Source of the DNA: Rana temporaria
Taxonomy: Eukaryota; Chordata; Amphibia; Anura; Ranidae
Direction: 5' to 3'
NCBI RefSeq assembly: GCF_905171775.1
Contig: NC_053494.1
Span: forward strand, 133,790,236 to 133,854,235
DNA: 64,000 nucleotides
The notes below the pieces were generated by a model. It made no database searches. It was not told where the DNA came from and saw only the letters and a program-made list of their open reading frames with translations. Positions 56,406-64,000 of the stretch are shown piece by piece. Each line of letters opens with the position of its first letter. Positions within the stretch are counted from its first letter, which is position 1. Position numbers and translations under genes: made by a program.

Positions 56406-56648
56406 GGCCTCTTTCACACTTATACGACTTGTCCCACGATTTGCGATGGCAAAGTAGCATGACAAGTCGTTTCCCATGATTTCCAATGACAACCATTCAT
56501 ATTAGTATGACTTCAAGTCGTTCCGACTTCAAAGTAGTCCCTGCACTACTTTGGTCCAATTTTGATGCCAATTACACAGGCAAAATCGCGGCCACAAAAG
56601 CGCAGTAAAATCGTGTGACTTTGAATTCACAGTAGTGTGAAAGGGGCC
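56406..56648. mobile_element. MITE with GGCCTCTTTCACACT ends, TAA duplication
   Basis: TAA at 56403-56405 and 56649-56651 bounds GGCCTCTTTCACACT and AGTGTGAAAGGGGCC. The interior holds several acgacttg and caagtcgt words in opposite orientation. Confidence 0.85.
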
Positions 56649-57120
56649 TAAGGGTTCTTTCAGGCTAAAATAATCCATTCCGATTAGTGGAGAATCCAGG
56701 AACAGACCCCCTGCTGAACCAGAACAAATAAATTCCTTATGCTATCCATAAACTTAAAGCCATATTGGGCCCATGGCCATATTTTGTCAATGTTGTTGAT
56801 TGGGTGATGTCACTGGTTTCTAAGGATGCTGTGGGTGCCAGCACCTGCTGCTTTTTTACAAACCATTGACAGGGGAAGTAGGAAGCTGTGATATATAGAA
56901 GCAGTATTAAAAACATTATGTGATATTATGATATATGACACTAAGCTACCACTAAAAAGGCAACATTTTTGGCATTCGGACAAACACTTGAACATGCAAA
57001 CCTTGCTCTTAACCTGGGTTCAGACTAAATTGGGAGCTCATCCTTTTTTTTCTTTAAGCCACAAGATGTCCTACATTTTTCTTATTGAATTCCACACAGT
57101 GCCATTTAAACTGAAAGATT

Positions 57121-57490
57121 GAGAACAGACTGTGAGTGCTGGGGATCATGGACAGACTGTGAGTGCTGGCAGTCATGGACAGACTATGAGTGCTGGGGGT
57201 CATGGATTGACTGTGAGTGCTGGGGGTCATGGACAGACTGAGTTCTGGGGGTCATGGACAGACTGTGAGTGCTGGGGGTCATGGACAGATTGTGAGTACT
57301 GTCGGTCATTGACAAACTGTGAGTACTTGGGGTCTTGGAGAGACTAAGTGCTGGGGGTCATGGACAGATTGTGAGTGCTGTCGGTCATTGACAAACTGTG
57401 AGTACTTGGGGTCATGGACAGACTGAGTGCTGGGGGTTATGGACAGACTGAGTGCTGGGGGTAATGGACATACTGAATGCTGGGGGTCAT
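57121..57490. repeat. Minisatellite, ctgtgagtgctgggggtcat unit
   Basis: About fourteen diverged copies of a unit of roughly 20-28 bp: gacagactgtgagtgctggg and ggtcatgga. The frames through it repeat SAGGHGQT-like residues and are artefacts. Confidence 0.9.
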
Positions 57491-57615
57491 GGGTCCAGTG
57501 TATAATTATTATTGAGGGCTGCCCACTGATGAGTGAGGACCAATGAGGAAGAGGACCCTGTGGCATAAATAGTATAACATACTGCTGTGGGGATTTTTTT
57601 GATTTAGTTATGTTA

Positions 57616-58094
57616 GGCCCCGTACACACGATAGAATCCATCCGCTGAAAAATCTCAGCGGATCGGTTTCAGCGGATAGATTCTATGGTGTGTACATTCC
57701 TGCGGATATTTATCCTCGGAAATTTCCCAATTCGAGCAGATAAAAATTTGTAGACATGTCTACAAATCTATCCGCTTGAATCGATCCCAACGGATTGATC
57801 CGCTGGTCTGTACAGACTCACCGGATCAATCCGTCCGAAGGGATCCCCCGCATGCGTCGTAATGATTCGACGCATGCGTGGAATTCCTTATATGACAGCG
57901 TCGCGCTCGTTGCCGCGTCATCATCGCGGCGACGGCGCGACACGTCATCGCGAGGGGATTTCGGCGCGGATTTCGATCCTATGGTGAGTACACTCCATCG
58001 GATCCAAATCCGCTGAAATCCTCAAGAGGATTTATCCGTGGAAACGGTCCGCTGGACCGTATCCGCGGATAAATCCTCTCGTGTGTACTAGGCC
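57616..58094. mobile_element. CGTACACACG-type MITE, TTA duplication
   Basis: TTA at 57613-57615 and 58095-58097 bounds GGCCCCGTACACACGATAG and CTCGTGTGTACTAGGCC. It is the same subfamily as 45535-45993: atccgctg words and gtcgtaatgattcgacgcat occur in both. Confidence 0.9.
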
Positions 58095-58097
58095 TTA

Positions 58098-58985
58098 TAA
58101 GTTAGAGCTTGGCATAAACAGTGCCTGCCACCAGTTAAGTTAACGGCTTATATAGTCATATAGTCATCGTGTTTTCTGCTTTGTTCACAGGAAGCAGCAT
58201 GCATGACCTTATGCATCTTCTATTCTGGTATACTAATGGTCAACCTTTCTTATATAGGGGGAGTCAAGTGTATCCCCTGACATCACCAAAGGGTCACACA
58301 TAGTGTACAGTGAATGTAACACTACAGCTTTCTGTATAAACTGCAGACATGCAACAGGAGATGTTTAAGACTACAGGGCATGCCACAAGAGATGATCACA
58401 GACTGCAGACATGCTGCAGGAGATGGTCAGAGACAGTAAAATATGCTATAGGAATTTCTGAAGCCTGGGGACATGCTTCAGGAGACAGTCATAGGCTGGC
58501 GACAAATCGCATGAAACTGCTAAACATTGCTGTAATTACAGCCTCTTTACAAATCAATTCTTCTACATTTTGTTCCCTAGGATCTGCTTTAAAATTACTT
58601 GTACCACATTTTATATTTCTCCCAGCAAAAAAACATCATAAAAATCAGAGGGAAAAGGCACGAAAAGAGAAAACGTAATGACAGCACCGAAAAAGCAGGT
58701 TAGTGAGTAAGACATAAACCAAGTCAATAATTACTAGATCCATTCTAAACAATGTTTTTCCTTCATTGGCCTGAGTAATTACCTAGGTAGGGAAAACACA
58801 GACTACTGTTTGCAGGGGCCCTAACGGCCACACAGTAAATACCAATGGGCTACAGGTTGGCACCAGGGTTGTGGAGGTCATAATCTGAAGCAAGATTCTC
58901 ACTATTCCTGAGGGTAGGAACTGTCCTGTATGGACACTTTTGCATACAATCATATATTCAGTCACATCAGGGAGAAATGTTTCAT
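58098..58985. other. No recognised gene or element
   Basis: Ordinary AT-rich sequence. No transposon ends or protein matches. Confidence 0.5.
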
Positions 58986-58987
58986 GT

Positions 58988-59498
58988 GTACTCTATTTTG
59001 CTTAGCATTTTTATTAGTTATTTCAAAGTTCCTATACCAAAGCCAAGGAAAATAATTAGTCACAGATCACTTCAGCAACAACTTTTAAATTATTTTTTCA
59101 CAATGAAATAATACTCTTTAGACTTTAGACTGTGGACCATGTCAGTTATAATTATTACCTTGATCAAAAATAATATTCAGTCTGTTATGGTATTAAGGGC
59201 ATGGCTTACCTAGAGGGATTGTGGATTATGCTTTATAATTTCAATGTGTACTTAAAACAACCAAAATGTTTTTTTTTTTCATCTTTTTAGAGATATTTTA
59301 AAAAAGATCAGCTTGATTTAAAATACAGGCCTCCTGTATTTTGCTTAGCATTTTTATTTGTTATTTGCAAAGCTTCTATACCAATTCCAAGGAAAGTAAT
59401 TAGTCACAGATCACTCCAGCAACAACTTTTAAATTATTTTTTCACAATGAAATAATAGTCTTTAGATTTTGGACTGTAGAGCATATCAGTTTTAATTA
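58988..59498. repeat. Direct duplication, units of about 170 bp
   Basis: Unit 1 (58988-59157) and unit 2 (59331-59500) share tattttgcttagcattttta, agtcacagatcac and aacaacttttaaattatttt, with a start-to-start distance of about 343 bp. The spacer is not duplicated. Divergence shows the event is not recent. Confidence 0.85.
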
Positions 59499-60476
59499 CA
59501 GGAAAACATTGGATTGCAAGCATAATTCTTTCCGACAATATGCTTGTAATCCAAAGCACTCTTATATCAAAGCGAATTTCCCCATAAGAAATAATGTCAT
59601 CTCAGAGGATTCCATAACCAATTATTCATAAGTCCTTCAATTTAGAGTCTACAGAAAAAGATTATAGCAATGTGTAACCATGAAATGTCTATCCACAAAT
59701 TGCAGCCCCCACAAGGGGATTAGATGCAAAATCCAGCAGGAACTACAGAGTATAAAAAAGAAGAGAGGCGCCTATAAGTGTTGATGATTAAAACTGGCAC
59801 ATCTAAGTATGCAGGAATCCGGGGTAAATTTGTTCACACAGACCATCCTCTGCACCGCAGGCTCTCAACGCTGTCAGTCTGCAATCATGACCGGGAAGAC
59901 TACCCTGCAGTACAGTGATCTGAAAGTGAGGCTTTAACTGCTCGTGGAGCGCAGCGTGGCAGGGACAATGGTGGTCCGGAGGACAGTCTATATGGACAGC
60001 TTTACCCTGGATTACTGCATATTTAGATGTGCCTCTTTTAATCATCAACCATGTGACTTGCTAAATGTTCTACCTTCATTAAATGTAACCATATTGCTAC
60101 ACTTAAGCCCTGTACACACGCTCGATTTTCCCAGCGGTAAAAATTTTCCCGAGGGAAAAGCAAAGAACCCGGCAGGAAAACTGCCATGAGAGCTTTGGCC
60201 AGGAATCCCATAGGCACTGCCTCGCAGTGTTTCCCATAGGAAAGTATTAGTAAATCTGATGGGAAAAAAAATGCAGGGAATCCCAACGGGAAAATAGAGA
60301 GCAGGTTCTCTATTTTCCCGCCGGGATTCCCGGCTGTTTTACTGTTGGGAAAACTGCGAGGAAGCATACACAAGTCCGGTTTTCCCGGCCAAAAGCAGTT
60401 TTTCTGGCATTGCTTGTATATCAAGTCAAAATGTATTTAAAATGTTTGCATATCTTGCAAAACGCTCTCAAAATAC
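59499..60476 (+). mobile_element. TA-type mariner-like MITE, copy B
   Basis: It begins CAGGAAAACATTGGATTGCA after TA (59497-59498) and ends near gcaaaacgctctcaaa. Internal agagaggcgcctataagtgt and ccttcattaaatgtaaccat match copy A at 48656-49381. A MITE interrupts at 60107. Confidence 0.65.
60107..60404. mobile_element. CGTACACACG-type MITE, right end lost
   Basis: It begins AGCCCTGTACACACGCTCG directly after CTACACTTA of the host. The interior has ttttcccg and cgggaaaa words in both orientations. The right terminus is not found; host sequence gcattgcttgtatatcaag follows. Confidence 0.7.
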
Positions 60477-60531
60477 AAGATGTCATACATGAGGCCACAG
60501 GAATGAATTCAAACCACTGCTGTAATCTATT

Positions 60532-60532
<1 letters not shown>

Positions 60533-60608
<76 letters not shown>
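60533..60608. repeat. (TA)n microsatellite
   Basis: A pure TA array of about 74 bases. Confidence 0.95.
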
Positions 60609-60609
<1 letters not shown>

Positions 60610-60662
60610 CGTATTCAAAGCTTCAGTTTTGCCATATTGTCTTCTTTTTCCCATATGCGTAA

Positions 60663-62034
60663 TTTGACTCCTTTATTTATCTTGTACCCCAAGGTTCAGT
60701 GCTGGGACCCTTACTTTTTAATATCTTTATAAATTATATTGGGTCTGGGATCAAAAGTAACATTTCAGTCTTTGCAGGTGACACCCCGCTATGCAGAGGA
60801 ATAACGTCTTTACAGGATTTGTCCAATTTACAAGCTGACCTCAATGCTCTGTCTAATTGAGCGACTATGTGGCAGAGGTTTAATGTTGATAAATGTAAAG
60901 TTATGCACTTGGGGGCTAAGAATGTGCATGCATCATACATGCTAGGGGAGTACAACTGGGGGAGTACAACTGGGGGAATCCGTAGTGGAGAAGGATCTGG
61001 GGGTTTTGGTAGATCATAAGCTCAATATTAACATGCAATGCCAAGCTGTAGTTTCCAAAGGCAGCAAAGTCCTTTCTTGTATTAAGAGAGGTATGGACTC
61101 CAGAGACAGAGATATCATTTTGCCCCTGTACAAATCATTAGTATGACCTCATCTGGAATATGCAGTTCAGTTTTGGGCACCAGTTCTCAAAAAGGATATC
61201 GGGGAACTGGAAAAAGTGCAGAGAAGGGCAACCAAACTGATAAGAGGAATAGAGGAGCTCAGCTATGAGGAAAGATTAGAGAAACTGAATTTATTCTTTC
61301 TTGAGAAGAGGAGAATAAGGGGGGATATGATCAACATGTACAAAAATATAAGGGCTCCATATAGTGAACTTGGTGTTGAGTTATTCACTTTGTGGTCAAC
61401 ACAAAAGACAAGGGGGCACTCTTTACGTCTAGAGGAAAAAAGATTTCATCTCCAAATACGGACAGGTTTCTTCACAGTGAGGCCTCGTACACACGACCGA
61501 GAAACTCGACGGGTGAAACACATCGTTTTGCTCGTCGAGTTCCTTATGAAGCCTTTGAGAAACTCGACAAGCCAATTTTCTCCATTCCCGTCAAGGAAAT
61601 AGAGAACATGCTTTCTTTTTGGCTCGTCGAGTTTCTCGACAGTTTCCTTGACGAAAATGTACACACGACCGGTCGTGTGTACGAGGCCTAAGAGTTGTGA
61701 AAATGTGGAACAGACTCCCTCCAAAGGTGGTTCTGGCCAGCTCAGTAGATTGCTTTAAGAAAGGTCGGGATTCTTTCCTAAATGTACATAATATAACTGG
61801 GTACTAACATTTATAGGTAGAGTTGATCCATGGGGAAATCTGATTGCCTCTCGGGGGATCAGGAAGGAATGAAATTTGTTTTGTTTGTTTTGCCTTCCTC
61901 TGGATCAACTGTGAGTATAGAATTGGGTATATTGTATTGTACAATATTTTTTATTTTATTTTGTATGGTTGAACTGGATGGACTTGAGTCTTTTATCAAC
62001 CTGACTAACTATGTAACTATGTAACTATGTAACA
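60663..62034 (+). pseudogene. CR1/L2-type LINE, RT C-terminal half and 3' end
   Basis: The translation across frames shows PQGSVLGPLLFNIFIN, a conserved reverse-transcriptase block, then SVFAGDTPLC where the catalytic F-A-D-D is expected: the first Asp is replaced by Gly. Next come CKVMHLGAKN, PHLEYAVQFWAPVLKKDI and QRRATKLIRGIEELSYEERL, all in the order known for CR1/L2-clade RTs. Stops and frameshifts break it, and the endonuclease domain is missing by 5' truncation. The 3' end has gttgaactggatggacttga and closes with tandem ctatgtaa units (62005-62034), as these LINEs do. A duplication gggagtacaactg lies at 60946. A MITE interrupts at 61481. Confidence 0.85.
61481..61688. mobile_element. 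CGTACACACG-family MITE, short form
   Basis: Ends GGCCTCGTACACACGACCG and CGGTCGTGTGTACGAGGCC are perfect complements. The flanks are TGA (61478-61480) and TAA (61689-61691), a 3-bp duplication with one mismatch. It is inserted in the LINE and adds in-frame residues to chance ORFs. Confidence 0.9.
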
Positions 62035-62669
62035 TTGACAGCCACCCCTCATTACCTGCTTAATAGTAATGAAGTTTGACTGATCATGCTCCATACTACC
62101 ACAAAAACAGCCCCATCTCAAAACATCCTTCCTGCTCCTGAAGAATAGTATGGTGGTTGGTACCAACTGATAGTGGGGCCACATCCTTGATGCCATCAGA
62201 ATATCATGCCATGTGTGCCCACCTAATAACAAGGAGTGGTTGGTTCTGGAAGTAATAAAAGTATGGCTTATATTGGTAAGATCCTGACCTTAGGTTCAGT
62301 TTACAAGCACATATAATTATAGACTAGAAAGCATTGTAGCAGTAGTATCCTTTATAGATGATAATTAGCAGAGATACTTAATTCAGTTTTGACACAAATC
62401 AATATTAATAAGCCTTAAATGTAAACACTACATGCAAAAAAAATCTTTATTTCTATATTTATTTAAGGTTTCCAGGTTTTTTTTATTACAGCAATGTTCA
62501 AGGCAGCTTTGTAACTGTACATGATTTTAAAACTTCAACACCCTAAAAGATTACAACAATGATTCCCTAACTCAAGCCCTGGTATACACCCACGGTTTTG
62601 CAATATTGAACAATTTTTTTACCACAATTCACAGAAAACAATACAAATACTCTTGCTGGCAGGTAAGAG
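62035..62669. other. No recognised gene or element
   Basis: AT-rich sequence following the LINE tail. No terminal repeats or arrays. Confidence 0.5.
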
Positions 62670-62672
62670 TAA

Positions 62673-63084
62673 TGCCCTGTACACACGATCGGTTTGTCTG
62701 ATGAAAATGAACCAATGTTTTTTTTCATCAGATATCCGATGAAGCTGACTTTCATACTTTGCCTACACACCATCGGTTAAAAATCCGATCGCGTCCAACG
62801 CGGTGACGTAAAACACAACGACGTGCAGAGAAAAATGAAGTTCAATGCTTCTGAGCATGCGTTGACTTGATTCTGAGCATGCGTGGATTTTTGACCGATG
62901 GATTTCCCCACAAACAATCGTTTTTTCTATCGGTTTTTTAACCATATGAAAATTTTAAAATAGGTTCTATTTTTTTTCACCGATGGGAAAAAAACTGATG
63001 GGGCCCACACACGATCGGTTTGTTCGATAAAAAAGGGTCCATCGGTCTGTTTTCATCAGACGAACCGATCGTGTGTACAGGGCA
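62673..63084. mobile_element. CGTACACACG-family MITE
   Basis: TGCCCTGTACACACGATCGG and CCGATCGTGTGTACAGGGCA are perfect complements. TAA is on the left (62670-62672), but TCG is on the right, so one side of the duplication has changed. It is close to 48788-49201. Confidence 0.88.
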
Positions 63085-63089
63085 TCGCA

Positions 63090-63840
63090 GCTTCAGATCT
63101 ACAGGAATCTGATCAATTCATTAGCAGTGAAGGCCTGTGCACAAGTGAATTCTTAATGTAAGAATCCCTATTGTAAGGTAAGTTAATTGCACAGAGGATT
63201 GTGGAAGGTTTTGTGTGTATTCAATCCACTATGCCAGCCCCTATAGGCCAATGGTAAAATCAAAGAGAAGCCAAGGTCATAGACCTTTTGTTTGAACATT
63301 ATAATGGCATTATGGAGGACTGGACAAATGATTTACAGCTTAATTTCTACAGGAATCAGATCAATACATAAGCAGTGAAGGCCCATGCACAGTTGAAGCC
63401 TTCATAATAATAATAATGCTTACACTTATATAGCGCCAATTACACTGTTGCGTCTAAGCGCTGATAATGGTTGTCATTATTACCCAACTCAATGGTACTC
63501 ATTTTACCGACCTCGGAAGGATGAAAGGCTGAGTGGACGCCGCCGGGATCAATCCTGCAACCCTTGGGATACAGGCAATCCCAGACTGCTGCAAAGGAGC
63601 ATTAGCCCCCTGCGCTATCTTACCAGCTAACATATAACAATAACTATTCTAAGGTACGTGAAATGCACAGAGGTTTGGCGAACCTTTGATCTGCCCATGT
63701 ACAGTATATCCAATCCACCACGACAGCCCCCATAGGTCAATGGTAATGATAAACATAAACCATGATCATAGATCTTCTGTTTTTGGCACTATAATGAGTT
63801 TGTAAGGGATTGGACAAATGGTTTATACAGATCTAAGAAG
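63090..63840. repeat. Diverged tandem duplication, second unit interrupted
   Basis: Unit 1 (about 63090-63345) and unit 2 (63346-63840) share ctacaggaatc, agcagtgaaggc, aatgcacagagg-like words, ccaatccac, cataggtcaatggta-like words and attggacaaatg. The interruption is 63388-63635. Confidence 0.75.
63388..63635. repeat. Dispersed repeat, possibly SINE-like
   Basis: It opens with ataataataatgcttacact and tatagcgcc, and contains ccgacctcggaaggatgaaa and ctatcttaccagcta. The word gatcaatcc fits the RNA polymerase III B-box pattern, but a convincing A box is absent. The class is uncertain. Confidence 0.5.
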
Positions 63841-64000
63841 TATGGTGGTTCAAATACGTGAATGATGATTGTAAGTGGATATCATATGTTTCACACAATC
63901 TGATAACCTCTACCACTTCCCTGACTGTCCCTTTAGAAATGATGGCTGTGGAAAACCATTAAATGTACTATGTACATAGATTAAATAAAGACTACTTTGA

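Overview
This window reads as non-coding DNA from a large, repeat-rich vertebrate genome, most likely a true frog (Ranidae). That assignment is inference: I recognise several dispersed repeat families as ones I associate with ranid sequence, and no host gene names the species. I find no convincing host protein-coding gene, rRNA or tRNA. Every protein match I can make is to a decayed mobile-element protein. The stretch is therefore intergenic or deep intronic.

Layout. 1-2380: no recognised element. 2382-4260: a palindromic repeat with a TTAA-type (piggyBac-like) MITE inside one arm. 4313-5163: the 3' end of an L1 LINE. 6762-7863: a run of small terminal-inverted-repeat elements. 8055-10988: a Tc1-like element patched with pieces of two MITEs, an L1 5' end and a 252-bp insert. 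11078-11265: a near-perfect 91-bp hairpin. 11711-11992: a hAT MITE with an exact 8-bp duplication. 16750-21014: more MITEs, two of them back to back. 21136-25358: a Tc1/mariner element containing a 2.5-kb foldback element and another MITE. 26149-27540: a second foldback element and a CR1/L2 fragment. 29272-29626: a second small hAT MITE. 34171-35859: a nested MITE with GC-rich minisatellite. 36200-38680: Penelope-like element remains with hammerhead-like sequences. 40655-43590: a piggyBac-like MITE split by a hAT element carrying about 1.5 kb of GATA microsatellite. 43731-49381: the densest nest, with two opposed Tc1 halves, an L1 tail and several MITEs. 49894-63840: further MITEs (including three TTAA elements nested together), minisatellites, a CR1/L2 LINE with its 3' repeat tail, and tandem duplications.

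How it fits together. DNA transposons dominate. Four target-site classes can be read directly: TTAA (piggyBac/Kolobok-like), TA (Tc1/mariner-like), 8 bp (hAT) and 3 bp, usually TNA (Harbinger-like). Retroelements are L1, CR1/L2 and Penelope fragments. Nesting gives a relative order of insertion at many sites. No element appears able to move by itself. The most notable structures are the 91-bp hairpin, the 2.5-kb foldback, the inverted Tc1 halves, two different MITEs at the same base of two copies of one host element, and the hammerhead-like motifs.
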